Part shown: piece by piece, positions 1 to 8,086 of the stretch | Numbering within the stretch: position 1 is the first letter of the stretch | Layout: every line of letters begins with the position of its first letter | Source of the DNA: Acidobacteriota bacterium | GTDB taxonomy: Bacteria; Acidobacteriota; UBA6911; RPQK01; JADFOI01 | NCBI GenBank assembly: GCA_022562935.1 | Contig: JADFOI010000020.1 | Location: 1 to 38,488, forward strand | Direction: 5' to 3' | DNA length: 38,488 bases | Translations under genes and position numbers: made by a program | The notes under the pieces: generated by a model | What the model saw: the letters and a program-made list of their open reading frames with translations, nothing else | Told to the model about the DNA's origin: nothing | Databases searched by the model: none

Positions 1-325
1 CTGCTGCGGATGAATCTGGAGCCATAGACCCGTCAAGGAGCTGTACACGAAATGAACTCCCTTGCCTCTCCTTGACCTCGAATACTCTCATGAATAGTTG
101 AAATTAGTAACTCCGCAAAGGAACAATTGCGGAGAGGTCCTTCCTCATCTATCCAGTGAGCTGGACTAAACCTGGGTTGCACCCCCAAAGACCGTGTGAA
201 GAACGGACCAGAAGATTCATGATTCTCCCTGATTTACACCCAGGGGGGTCGATGTCTCAGGCGGAATGGTACATAATCTGCACAACTCATCAGCTATTTG
301 TGAAAAGGATACAAGGGAGGAACAT
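1..325. other. Upstream spacer with a copy of a dispersed intergenic repeat
   Basis: No convincing gene lies here. The stretch at about 31-101 resembles 12764-12838: both carry a GAGCTG block, then CTTGCCTCTCCTTG, then a degenerate continuation ending near TTGAA. The first bases (CTGCTGCGGATGAAT) resemble the spacer after the BNR gene near 18077-18096. The spacer ends in the Shine-Dalgarno site GGGAGG at 315-320 that serves the dehydrogenase. A minus-strand reading frame here overlaps the dehydrogenase start and has no family features. Confidence 0.5.
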
Positions 326-2200
326 ATGAAGAAGGGAAGGGTCCGGGGCGTTTTGGGTTGCAGTCTTGCATTGGGCTGGGCGGTTTTTACGGGACTCAAC
401 CTCCCCTCCTCCGGCTTCGGATTCTCCGCACCACAGGGATCCACTGCAACGGAAGCTGTGCCAGTGGATGGGGAGAAAGGAGAACTCCGGGTGCCCCTGG
501 CTCCTGCATTTTCGGCCCGGCAACTCACGGCTTTACCCGAAGAGAATTGGATCACCAATGGCGGCACCCTGTTCAACCAGCGCTACTCGCCGCTGAGCCA
601 GATTTCCAGGAGCAATGTGGCTGGCTTGAAGGGCGTCTGGGAGGTGCACCTGGAGTCGGCAACGCAGGGAAGGTATCGGGGAGAGGCTCAGCCTCTGGTT
701 TACCAAGGGGTGATCTATGTGATCAGCGCCGCCGATGATGTCTTGGCTATAGAAGTGAAGTCGGGACGGGTCATTTGGAAGTATGAGGCTCATCTCGATC
801 CTGAAATCAACACGGTCTGCTGCGTATGGACCAGTCGGGGGGTGGCCCTGGGAGAAGGCAAGGTCTATGTGGGCCAGCTGGATGGCCGTCTGGTCGCCCT
901 GGATCAAGGGACGGGAGAACCGCTCTGGTCCATTCAGGTGGAGAAATGGCAGGAGGGTTACACGATCACCAGCGCCCCCCTCTACTATAACGGCCTGGTC
1001 ATCACCGGAATTTCCGGAGGCGAATTCGGCATTCGGGGGCAAATCACCGCCTACAATGCCCAAAACGGGCAGAAGGTATGGCGCTTTTATACCGTCCCCG
1101 GACCTGGTGAGCTGGGCCATGAGACCTGGCCTCAGGACTCTGAGATATGGAAAAAGGGCGCGGCTCCGGTGTGGCAGACTCCCGCCGTGGACCCCTCTTT
1201 GGGCTTGCTTTATTTTTCTACGGGCAATCCTGGCCCGGACTATCACGGGGGTATCCGTGCCGGGGACAACCTGTTTGCCACCTCCATCGTGGCACTGGAG
1301 GCTGAAACGGGCAAGTACCGATGGCACTTCCAGGAGGTTCACCACGACCTGTGGGACTATGACGCCCCCAATCCCGTGGTTCTGTTTGACCTGGAGATCG
1401 ATGGAGTCATGCGCAAGGCCGCGGCCCAAGCCGGCAAGACTGGCTGGGTCTATATTCTGGATCGGATCACCGGAGAGCCATTGCTGGGAATTGAGGAAAG
1501 GCCCGTCCCCCAGGAGCCCCGGCAGAAGACCTCCCCCACCCAGCCCTACCCCCTGGGAGATGCCTTCGTTCCTCAGTCCATTCCGGAAGAACTGGGAGGA
1601 GGCAAGCTGGTCAACCAGGGCCGAATCTTCACACCTTTCTGGGACGAAGAGGTTCTGGTGAGACCTGGCAACCGTGGAGGTGCCAACTGGCCGCCCAGTT
1701 CCTACGATCCCTCCAGCCACTATCTGTATGTTTGTGCCAGCGATACCATCCGCCACTTCATCGTTGAAGCGGACTTGACTCTTCCGTCTCTGGGAGAACG
1801 CTTCAGAGGAGGCATGTTCGGTTCCTCTGACCTTCAGCCCGAGAACCGCGGGATTGTCGCGGCCATGGATATGAGCAGCAACCGCCTGGTGTGGCGGCAA
1901 GAGTGGAAAGAGGCCTGCTACGCCGGGTCGGTGGTGACCGCCGGTGGTCTGCTTTTCTTGGGAAAAAAAGACGGCAACTTCGTGGCTCTGGATTCCAGAA
2001 ACGGTGCCACCCTGTGGCAATTTCAGACCGAAGCCGAAGTCAGTGGCACGGCTACCGTTTTCCAGCAAGATGGCCAGGAGTACATCGTGGTCCTCTCCGC
2101 CGGAGCTCGCGTTGATGGATCCGGCCACGGAGACAGCCTTTGGCTCTTCTCCCTCAGTGGAACCCTGGACCCTGTAGACGTGACTGAGCTGACCCGGTGA
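326..2200 (+). CDS. Exported PQQ-dependent (quinoprotein) dehydrogenase
   Basis: This is an eight-bladed beta-propeller quinoprotein of the methanol/ethanol dehydrogenase family, which oxidises alcohols or related substrates in the periplasm using PQQ and Ca2+ or a lanthanide. Visible signatures are the adjacent cysteines Cys165-Cys166 (NTVCCVW), which in the family form a disulfide ring over PQQ; HHDLWDYDAPNPV; GKTGWVYILDRITGEPL; the W-P-P-S-S-YDP blade; and the C-terminal GGLLFLGKKDGNFVALD propeller repeat. A hydrophobic signal sequence fills about residues 8-25. There is no CxxCH, so this is not a quinohemoprotein and needs a separate cytochrome acceptor. The ATG at 326 is chosen over the upstream in-frame ATG at 266 because GGGAGG lies 6 bases before it and the signal peptide starts there. 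No cytochrome or PQQ-synthesis gene is adjacent. The substrate cannot be deduced. Confidence 0.93.
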   Translation: MKKGRVRGVLGCSLALGWAVFTGLNLPSSGFGFSAPQGSTATEAVPVDGEKGELRVPLAPAFSARQLTALPEENWITNGGTLFNQRYSPLSQISRSNVAGLKGVWEVHLESATQGRYRGEAQPLVYQGVIYVISAADDVLAIEVKSGRVIWKYEAHLDPEINTVCCVWTSRGVALGEGKVYVGQLDGRLVALDQGTGEPLWSIQVEKWQEGYTITSAPLYYNGLVITGISGGEFGIRGQITAYNAQNGQKVWRFYTVPGPGELGHETWPQDSEIWKKGAAPVWQTPAVDPSLGLLYFSTGNPGPDYHGGIRAGDNLFATSIVALEAETGKYRWHFQEVHHDLWDYDAPNPVVLFDLEIDGVMRKAAAQAGKTGWVYILDRITGEPLLGIEERPVPQEPRQKTSPTQPYPLGDAFVPQSIPEELGGGKLVNQGRIFTPFWDEEVLVRPGNRGGANWPPSSYDPSSHYLYVCASDTIRHFIVEADLTLPSLGERFRGGMFGSSDLQPENRGIVAAMDMSSNRLVWRQEWKEACYAGSVVTAGGLLFLGKKDGNFVALDSRNGATLWQFQTEAEVSGTATVFQQDGQEYIVVLSAGARVDGSGHGDSLWLFSLSGTLDPVDVTELTR

Positions 2201-2305
2201 CTCGCGGTTCATTCAGGACACACAACCATTAGGGAGCCATCGATGAAGCGGATGCCCAGCGGCGGGATTTCTTCTTATTTGATAGACCGTTAGAAAATCC
2301 ACCGA

Positions 2306-2364
2306 CAGGACTTAAAATCTTGTGAGATATTTCTCGTAAGGGTTCGAGTCCCTCCCCGGGCACC
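2306..2364 (+). pseudogene. 3' portion of a tRNA-Leu(UAA)-like gene
   Basis: A well-formed anticodon arm (stem 2306-2310/2318-2322, loop CTTAAAA, anticodon TAA at 2313-2315) is followed by a 4-bp class-II variable arm (GAGA/TCTC, 2324-2335), a T loop TTCGAGT (2343-2349), the acceptor 3' strand CCCGGGC (2355-2361), A73 and CC. The matching GCCCGGG 5' strand is missing. A weak relic, GCCCAGC at 2254-2260 followed by CGGCGGGATT, lies too far upstream and carries about 20 extra bases. I read this as a tRNA-Leu pseudogene or an attachment-site remnant: an intact tRNA 3' half preceded by unrelated DNA is what an integrative element leaves at one end. A strongly aberrant but functional tRNA is unlikely. 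Confidence 0.6.
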
Positions 2365-2368
2365 CTGC

Positions 2369-2474
2369 TGACGGGGGTTTTAGCCAATCCGACAGACAAT
2401 TCGTGAGGAGACTCCCTGAAAAAGACAAAGATAGGGCTGTAAAACCCTTGGTTGGGGTTCGAATCCGCCCGTCA
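2369..2474 (+). other. Degenerate second tRNA-like structure with inverted repeat
   Basis: Five bases after the tRNA-Leu remnant, TGACGGG (2369-2375) can pair with CCCGTCA (2468-2474). Between them are a tyrosine-type anticodon loop CTGTAAA flanked by GGG/CCC (about 2434-2447) and a T loop TTCGAAT (2458-2464) with a mismatched T stem. The segment is too long and its D arm is unrecognisable, so I do not call a tRNA. A perfect 10-bp inverted repeat, AATCCGACAG (2386-2395) and CTGTCGGATT (2482-2491), is superimposed on it. It may be a decayed tRNA from a tandem array. Confidence 0.35.
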
Positions 2475-2615
2475 TCTCGACCTGTCGGATTTGTCCGTAG
2501 CCAGTTCGTTGGATTCTATTTGATTTTCATTCCACAGGCCTATTAAATGGACTCCTGAGAAGGCATGGCTATGGCTATTCATCCCACCCGATGGATCTGA
2601 AGGGTTGAGTTTACT

Positions 2616-3272
2616 GTGTGTGGAAGATATTCAATATTCACACCCACAGATGTATTGAAGCTCAGATTTAACGTATCGCGTGCTGAAGCCTTAAAGCCAA
2701 CCTATAACGCAGCTCCAACTCAAAATTTGCCGGTCATCCTGAACAGTGATCCTAGAACCATCCAACGATGCCGGTGGGGTTTGATTCCTTCTTGGGCTAA
2801 GGAGGAGCGAATAGGGAATAGAATGATCAATGCGAGGGCCGAGACATTGTTACAAAAACCATCCTTTAGAACTCCTTTCAAGAAGCAGCGATGTTTGGTT
2901 TTGACGGATGGTTTTTATGAGTGGAAACAGACTTCGGATGGGAAAGTCCCTCACAGAATTTCAATGAGAGACCATGAACCTTTTGCGTTTGCAGGCATTT
3001 GGGAGGTGTGGAAAACTCCTGACGGCGAGGATATTCAGACTTTTTCAATTATTACAACAGAGCCAAACGAACTGATGAAACCTCTGCACCATCGAATGCC
3101 AGTCATTGTAAAGCAAGAGAATGAGGAAAAATGGTTGCAAGAGATAGACGTTTCAGAAGCACAGAAGATGTTGGAACCTTATCCCTTTGAAGATCTTGAG
3201 GCTTATCCGATTTCCACCTTGGTGAACAGTCCAAGAAACAATTCAGAAGATATCATTAAGCCATTACGTTGA
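2616..3272 (+). CDS. SRAP-domain abasic-site/DNA-protein crosslink protein (YedK/HMCES family)
   Basis: The SRAP family forms a thiazolidine crosslink between its N-terminal Cys2 and abasic sites in single-stranded DNA, protecting them. All key residues are visible: Cys2 exposed after Met removal (MCGRY), Asn72 in INARAET, Glu102 in DGFYEW, and His159 in HHRMP. At 218 residues it matches the full-length family. The start is GTG at 2616, fixed by the requirement for Cys at position 2, with GAAGGG shortly upstream. The gene is visibly more A/T-rich than its neighbours and lies between tRNA-derived remnants and an inverted-repeat element. That fits horizontal acquisition; SRAP genes are often carried by mobile DNA. 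No lexA, imuB or dnaE2 partner is present. Confidence 0.93.
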   Translation: MCGRYSIFTPTDVLKLRFNVSRAEALKPTYNAAPTQNLPVILNSDPRTIQRCRWGLIPSWAKEERIGNRMINARAETLLQKPSFRTPFKKQRCLVLTDGFYEWKQTSDGKVPHRISMRDHEPFAFAGIWEVWKTPDGEDIQTFSIITTEPNELMKPLHHRMPVIVKQENEEKWLQEIDVSEAQKMLEPYPFEDLEAYPISTLVNSPRNNSEDIIKPLR

Positions 3273-3454
3273 TGCCTGGTCGACCGACCGCTGTTCTCTG
3301 AACTAACGGCCGCAAGGCTCGTGCATGCCCTTGGTTCGTCATTTCAATTTTCCCAAGTCTCCTCGTTTTGGTTCCAAGAAGACCTTGACCCCCTTCGAAA
3401 CGAACCTCGCTTCCAAGACCTGCTTCAATGAAGAACTGGGTGCGCTGGAGGGGT

Positions 3455-3679
3455 TAGCCGGGATTATTCATAAATTGTCTACTACAGTGCCGCAACCATC
3501 CAGCGTGCTGCACCGACTGCGTTGTGCGACCCGCACAAGCGGGTCCCCTTGGGCTCCTCGGCGTACTCCATGAGTACGGCCTGCCGCGGGGCCCGACCCG
3601 CAAGCGGGTGCCCCCGCACGCCTTGTCATCGCGGCGCCTGCGGCACTTCGTCACGAAAACCTATGCATAATCCCGGCTA
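3455..3679. repeat. MITE-like element, copy A, with terminal inverted repeats
   Basis: A 225-bp non-coding element is bounded by inverted termini: TAGCCGGGATTATTCATA at 3455-3472, and at 3661-3679 the reverse complement of TAGCCGGGATTATGCATAG. The left inner sequence (TCTACTACAG, then a CTGCAC box and GCGACCCGCA) recurs in copy B (11126-11380) and, reversed, in copy C (18718-18800). The right inner sequence resembles copy B (CTTCGT-AC-A-AACCTA). The centre is G/C-rich with several short palindromes. It sits between convergent genes, and its right terminus supplies the TAG stop of the minus-strand gene at 3677. No transposase is encoded. Short reading frames inside it are not genes. Confidence 0.75.
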
Positions 3680-5887
3680 AAAGTCGAACTGGTAGCTGTA
3701 CTTGACGAAAAAGGCGCGGGTTAGAGGGTCAAAGCTCTCACCGGGCGTCGCGTAGCTGTCGTTGTACACAATGTACAGACCCGTTCCGGAGGGTTGGGTC
3801 CACCCAAAACGGATGTTGCTGCTGAACTGTTGATCGCGACTGTTGTACTGAATCAGGGCCTGAATGAATCGATAAGGCGTGAAGGAATAATTGATTCGCA
3901 GGCGCCCCAGGTTAGTGTTGAAATGTCCCCAGTCCGCCTCCACTTGAGTGTTCACAAAGTTCAATTCGGTCACGAAATTAGGACCGGTCCGGAACCCCAC
4001 GATGAAATCGTAGGATACAATATTCCCATCAAAGAAACTGCCAAAGCCGAGGGCCATATCCCCATAGAGCCAGGCCGATGGATCGGAGGCGGCCGTGATC
4101 TCCCACTGGTTGAAACGGTATTCACCGGGGGGGATAAAAACACCAGGGTGGATCTCGAAAGGAACGCGTAGAAACTCGAAATCCCGGTTAAGAACAATGG
4201 ACAGACTGCCCCCATTTCTGAAGAAGACCTCCAAGTCGTGGTGCTGGCGTTCCGTTTCCAGTTGCCCGTCAAAGCCGTACCAGCGCCGGAAGCCGTAGTG
4301 GGGATTCCACCGCTTGACCGGACCACTCTCCGGACTGGGAGTGAAGAAGATCCTGAACTGGGGTTTGCGACCTCTTCTTTGGACGAAGCCCACTTCCGGA
4401 TTAAAGTTGTCCTGGATCTCCAGATAGAGAGTCTGAATCCGCCACAGGTTACTCTGATAGCCGGCGAAGACATTGCCCGCCCAGTCGTCCCCCGAAAGTT
4501 CTGGAGTGTAGGTTTTGGCCAGATAACTTGAGATAATCCAGTTCTCACCCAGGCCCAACTGGAGATCGGACCCCCAGGCACGGTTGTACTCAGTTTTGCC
4601 CTGAGGATCCCCGATGCTCTCCCGGTTAGTGAAGATGAAGCCCACACTGCTTCGTTTGTGGAATTCGCGCCGGACGCGCCCTACAAAGAAATTCTGAGCT
4701 GGGACCAGACCCTCTTCTTTTCCGGTCTGGATGGCAAGGAGGCCCAGCTGAAAACGGTCGAGTTTTCCCGAGAGCCGTCCCCCGACCCGAATCGGGACCT
4801 CTAATCCATCTTCGATGCCGATGCGGCGACTGAAGAACAGATCCATCTCTCGCGGTGTCCCGAAAGCGAAGGTCCCGGCGTTCTCCAGAAAAAAGCCCCG
4901 TTTTTCGGGAAAAAAGAGAGGAAAACGGGTCAGGTTAATCTGTTCATCATCTACTTCAACCTGGGCGAAGTCGGTGTTGACCGTGAAGTCCAGGGTCATG
5001 GCCGAGCTGATTCCATATTTGACATCGAAACCCACATCGTGCTTGAAATCCGTATCCGAGATCAGAAAGTCCCTTTGAGCCCCGACCAGTGCGTAAGGGA
5101 TGAACTTGAGGTTGCGAGGGGATTGGATGTCCAGCGATTCGAGGTTCCCGGCCAGGGATACTCGGTAAATCGTGTAAGCCTGGGGAATCTCCGACCAGAA
5201 CACCTGCTCGTTCTTGCGCCGGATGTTGCGCATCACGTTCAGGCCCCAGCTCTGGGGTTCACTGCTGTCGTGGAAGCGAAGGGACTTGAGAGGGATCTCC
5301 ATCTCCGTCTCCCAGCCGCGCTCGGTACGACTGCTTGCAACCGCCCAGGTCGTATCCCAGTTCAGATTGAAGGCGGCCACATTACCCCGCTGTGTGGTAG
5401 AGGTAGCTGAACGTCCCAGTCCCCCCGAGCTGCTGTTTTGCCCTCCGCTTACCCCCTCATTCAGGATCTGGGCATCGTACTGGATTCCGTTGGGATTGGT
5501 TCCGAAAAGGAACCCATTTTGTCCGTCGTGGTAGGTGTCCAGAATGATCAAAACGGAGTCGGAATTGCTCAGATCGCCGTCCCTGCGGCTCTGGGTATCC
5601 ACGATCCGGTCAGGTTCCGAGTCGTAACAGATGACACCGATATACAGAGCGTCCTCGGTGTAGAGGATGCGGACCTCGGTTCTCTCCGAGGCAGGGCCCC
5701 CCTGCACGGGCCATTGCTGGAGAAAATCAGAGGCGACCTGTGCCGTGCTCCACTGCTCCTCGTCGACGCGACCGTCCAAAACCGGTGCCAGCTCGGTCTT
5801 TAGAGCCACTATCGAGCGAGGGGCGGCCATCAAGCCGGCAGGAACCAGCGATATCAACGAAATGGCCGTTAAAATGTTCAATCTCAT
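3677..5887 (-). CDS. CBM9-like/DUF5916 protein, probable outer-membrane barrel
   Basis: About 736 residues. A signal peptide (MRLNILTAISLISLVPAGLMA) is followed by a carbohydrate-binding family-9-like domain at about residues 30-220 (LDGRVDEEQWSTAQ, then RILYTEDALYIGVICYDSEP). The long C-terminal DUF5916 region is rich in alternating aromatic and polar strands and ends in YSYQFDF, a terminal aromatic typical of outer-membrane beta-barrels. Function is unknown; the family is common in Acidobacteriota and Bacteroidota and usually lies near hydrolases. I choose ATG at 5887 over the in-frame TTG at 5908 because GAGGAG (5902-5907) then acts as ribosome binding site, although its 13-base spacing is long. 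The TAG stop lies within the end of repeat copy A, so the element may have set the present C-terminus. Confidence 0.85.
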   Translation of the reverse strand: MRLNILTAISLISLVPAGLMAAPRSIVALKTELAPVLDGRVDEEQWSTAQVASDFLQQWPVQGGPASERTEVRILYTEDALYIGVICYDSEPDRIVDTQSRRDGDLSNSDSVLIILDTYHDGQNGFLFGTNPNGIQYDAQILNEGVSGGQNSSSGGLGRSATSTTQRGNVAAFNLNWDTTWAVASSRTERGWETEMEIPLKSLRFHDSSEPQSWGLNVMRNIRRKNEQVFWSEIPQAYTIYRVSLAGNLESLDIQSPRNLKFIPYALVGAQRDFLISDTDFKHDVGFDVKYGISSAMTLDFTVNTDFAQVEVDDEQINLTRFPLFFPEKRGFFLENAGTFAFGTPREMDLFFSRRIGIEDGLEVPIRVGGRLSGKLDRFQLGLLAIQTGKEEGLVPAQNFFVGRVRREFHKRSSVGFIFTNRESIGDPQGKTEYNRAWGSDLQLGLGENWIISSYLAKTYTPELSGDDWAGNVFAGYQSNLWRIQTLYLEIQDNFNPEVGFVQRRGRKPQFRIFFTPSPESGPVKRWNPHYGFRRWYGFDGQLETERQHHDLEVFFRNGGSLSIVLNRDFEFLRVPFEIHPGVFIPPGEYRFNQWEITAASDPSAWLYGDMALGFGSFFDGNIVSYDFIVGFRTGPNFVTELNFVNTQVEADWGHFNTNLGRLRINYSFTPYRFIQALIQYNSRDQQFSSNIRFGWTQPSGTGLYIVYNDSYATPGESFDPLTRAFFVKYSYQFDF

Positions 5888-5917
5888 GTGATGCTTCAAG
5901 CTCCTCAAGAGCTGATT

Positions 5918-5946
5918 AAGATAGAGTTTCCATGGAGAGCGGTCAA
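5918..5946 (-). promoter_or_regulatory. Sigma-70-like promoter for the DUF5916 gene
   Basis: On the minus strand TTGACC (5941-5946) is separated by 17 bases from TATCTT (5918-5923), close to the -35/-10 consensus and about 30 bases before the chosen start codon. Confidence 0.6.
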
Positions 5947-6075
5947 GCAGAGGGATGCTCCTGTAAGGCGGATGACAATGGAATCGTGAGGCCTTCCACC
6001 AGCCTCATGCAGCATATCTTGCTGGCTTTTTCATGAAGTTCTTAACTAGGAAATTCCAGTATACTCCAGAAGAAG

Positions 6076-6555
6076 ATGATTGAGAGAACACTCAAGGGAA
6101 TAGCGGTCGTTCTGGTCCTGATCATGATGACGCTCCTGGTTGTTTACCTCAACCGCAGTGACCCGTGGGCTCAAATCCCTGGCAAACGGATCACAGGAGA
6201 GGAAGCCACCGAGCGCATGGATGACTGGAGCTTCATGGAGCCGTCCACCCGGGTCATCCTGGAGGTACGACCCTCCAATCCCTATTCCCTGTACATCCGG
6301 GCTTACCAACACAAAGGGGTCCTTTATCTCAACTCTATTAGCCCCGAAAACCGCTGGACCCAGTTTTTACTGGAAGATCCGAACCTGAGGCTCAAGGTGA
6401 AGAACAAGATCTACAAAGTACGTGCCACACGGGTAGAAGATCCGGCGCTCGTGAATGAGATTCAAGAAGCGAGGGAGCAGATGAGTCCTCGTCTCAAGGA
6501 GAGAACACCAGAGGAGAGAGCGCAAAACTGGTATTTTCGGGTTGATTCTCGCTGA
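6076..6555 (+). CDS. Membrane-anchored small protein, paralog 1 of 4 (possible split-barrel fold)
   Basis: 159 residues: one N-terminal membrane anchor (about residues 7-25, IAVVLVLIMMTLLVVYL), then a conserved exported domain. Family landmarks shared with 13001, 18190 and 25129 are IPGKR-x-x-GEE, DWSF, LEVRPSNPYS, a W-x-QFLL box, DPNLRLKV, KIYKVRATRV and a C-terminal RVDSR. The order (P-Y-S, then an HDGVLY-like strand, a Trp, a DPN-x-R-L-K-V turn and a closing K-Y-x-x-RA strand) recalls the flavin/F420-binding split-barrel superfamily, but no cofactor motif proves it. Here the second strand reads HKGVLY. TTGCTG-17-TTAACT (6019-6047) upstream is a plausible promoter. The gene converges on the FAD oxidase at 6576, and CCCCGC/GCGGGG (6559-6564, 6590-6595) can form a hairpin between them. 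Confidence 0.8.
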   Translation: MIERTLKGIAVVLVLIMMTLLVVYLNRSDPWAQIPGKRITGEEATERMDDWSFMEPSTRVILEVRPSNPYSLYIRAYQHKGVLYLNSISPENRWTQFLLEDPNLRLKVKNKIYKVRATRVEDPALVNEIQEAREQMSPRLKERTPEERAQNWYFRVDSR

Positions 6556-6575
6556 TCACCCCGCGACGACCCTCG

Positions 6576-8060
6576 CTAGCCAGGCGAAGGCGGGGCAAAG
6601 ATTCCCGGACCCGGTGTCAGTACCTGGTTAGGATCGAACCTTCTCTTGGCGTCGACGAGACGTCTCCAGGCTTCGGGCCCGAAGTGATCCTCCCACCCGG
6701 TTGGCGACAGACGAATCGACGAATGCGCTATGTAGCACTTTCCACCCATGGAGCTCATCCTCTCGAACAGTCCCCGAGTCTCGGCCGTCATAGCAGCGTA
6801 ATCCGAGGCTTCTCCGGCCGGAACCGTGCGCGGGAAGAGCCACAGCGAGAAGGCCACTTCCCCGGTCGGGAGCTTGAAGAGTGGATGGTGGAAGCGGGCC
6901 AGGTTCAGCGGCGAGAAGGAGAAACCCGTCGGGCCGAAGGCCGACTTCGACAGTGCTACCATGATTTCCGCGCTCAGGTCCCGAGCCACCGAACCGGGTA
7001 CGAACATCACCAGATCACCGAGGTGGCGTTTCGCGCGTGCCGCCGCCCAGGTTGCCGCTCTGTCGGTCTCGGGTGCGACATAGTCCCGGTAGGAAAGACG
7101 CTTCCTTTCGGAGCGGGACCGAAAGCCCAACCCTTCCTCCAGCGCCGCCAGGTCCGGCTCCTTCCCCGTGGCGTGGAAAGTCCCCACCTGGATCCGGAAG
7201 CTCCAGTCGCCGTCCTCCCCCCTGGTTGCCCGCCCGCTTAAATGATCAAAGCGGCCGTCTGCGACCAGGTGTTCCTGGTCGGAGATGTACTCGCCCAGGT
7301 CATCGTAGAGAAGGTCCCAGAGGACCACTCGGCTCGGAGCTGGCACCAGCCCGAGTCGGGCCCGGACGATGATGGCGCACTGGCCCATTCCCGCCAGCAC
7401 CATCTCAAAGAGCTCGCCCTGCTTATTCGGGGAACAGGTCACGAGGCTTCCCTCACCGGTGACCACCTCCAGTTCCTGAACGCTGTCGACTGCGGCACCG
7501 AACCGATGGCTGGTCCCACCCCATCCGCCCACGCTCAAGACGCCACCCAGGGACAGCTCTGTGCAGATCGGCATGGCCGGAAGGGTGAGCTTCTTGGCGA
7601 AGGCCGCCTCGTAGACCTCTCCCAGAAAGGCTCCGGGCCCCGCATCCACGCTCTGGGCGTTCCCTATTTCGACGGCTCTGAGTGTGCGTGAGTCGATGAC
7701 GATCCCTGCTTCGACCAGAGTCTCGCCGGTCCTGGAATGGCCCTGGCCCCGCATGACGACCTGAAGATGATGCCGGTTCGCATACTTCACCATACTGACC
7801 ATGTCCTGCACCGAGCCGGGCCTCAACACCGCCAGCGGCTGGCGGCGAATGTCATTGCCGTGATCCTTGGAAAAGGCCTGGCGGGACGCTTCGTCGTAAG
7901 CCAGGGTCCCATCGAGCGCGGGTAGGTCCTCCAGGCCCTGGGGTGGCGCCTGTCCCTGCAAGATCCACAAGCGGGCCTGGGGGTCGAATCCGACGATCAC
8001 AGCACCGGAAGCGGCCGCGGCTCTGTGGAGAAACAGGCGACGCGACAATGGATGACCCAT
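6576..8060 (-). CDS. Tat-exported FAD-linked oxidase, cytokinin-dehydrogenase-like
   Basis: 494 residues. The N-terminus SRRLFLHRAAAASGA is a Tat-type signal, implying export of a folded flavoprotein. The FAD-binding PCMH domain follows, with RGQGHSRTG; His108 in GHS is the position that carries covalent FAD in cytokinin dehydrogenases. Further signatures are GGVLSVGGWGGTSHRFG and the C-terminal W-x-x-HFG...W-x-x-L-x-x-AKRRFDPNQVLTPGPGIF, which resembles cytokinin dehydrogenase. The true substrate is unknown, and bacterial members may oxidise other amines or alcohols. The start at 8060 is preferred to 8090 because AAGGAGGG precedes it directly and the Tat motif follows. It is the second gene of an operon with 8087-9580, 26 bases downstream of that stop. 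Confidence 0.88.
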   Translation of the reverse strand: MGHPLSRRLFLHRAAAASGAVIVGFDPQARLWILQGQAPPQGLEDLPALDGTLAYDEASRQAFSKDHGNDIRRQPLAVLRPGSVQDMVSMVKYANRHHLQVVMRGQGHSRTGETLVEAGIVIDSRTLRAVEIGNAQSVDAGPGAFLGEVYEAAFAKKLTLPAMPICTELSLGGVLSVGGWGGTSHRFGAAVDSVQELEVVTGEGSLVTCSPNKQGELFEMVLAGMGQCAIIVRARLGLVPAPSRVVLWDLLYDDLGEYISDQEHLVADGRFDHLSGRATRGEDGDWSFRIQVGTFHATGKEPDLAALEEGLGFRSRSERKRLSYRDYVAPETDRAATWAAARAKRHLGDLVMFVPGSVARDLSAEIMVALSKSAFGPTGFSFSPLNLARFHHPLFKLPTGEVAFSLWLFPRTVPAGEASDYAAMTAETRGLFERMSSMGGKCYIAHSSIRLSPTGWEDHFGPEAWRRLVDAKRRFDPNQVLTPGPGIFAPPSPG

Positions 8061-8086
8061 CTTACCCTCCTTGGATCTGTGGTCCT

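Noticed and set aside
266-325. N-terminal extension of the PQQ dehydrogenase from ATG 266
   Set aside because: It precedes the signal peptide and lacks a ribosome site, while GGGAGG serves ATG 326.
783-1661. 292-residue plus-strand frame inside the dehydrogenase
   Set aside because: Out-of-frame shadow rich in Arg, Pro and Trp, with no recognisable domain.
533-2212. 559-residue minus-strand reading frame
   Set aside because: It lies wholly opposite the PQQ dehydrogenase, has no domain features or ribosome site, and reflects codon bias of the real gene.
2369-2474. Functional tRNA-Tyr
   Set aside because: The D arm is absent, the T stem is mismatched and the length is too great. Recorded only as a tRNA-like remnant.
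3325-3654. Small reading frames inside repeat copy A
   Set aside because: They run through the inverted-repeat element, contain low-information Arg/Pro-rich sequence and lack start signals.
6684-7241. Plus-strand frames opposite the FAD oxidase
   Set aside because: They are antisense to a clear flavoprotein and have biased, featureless composition.
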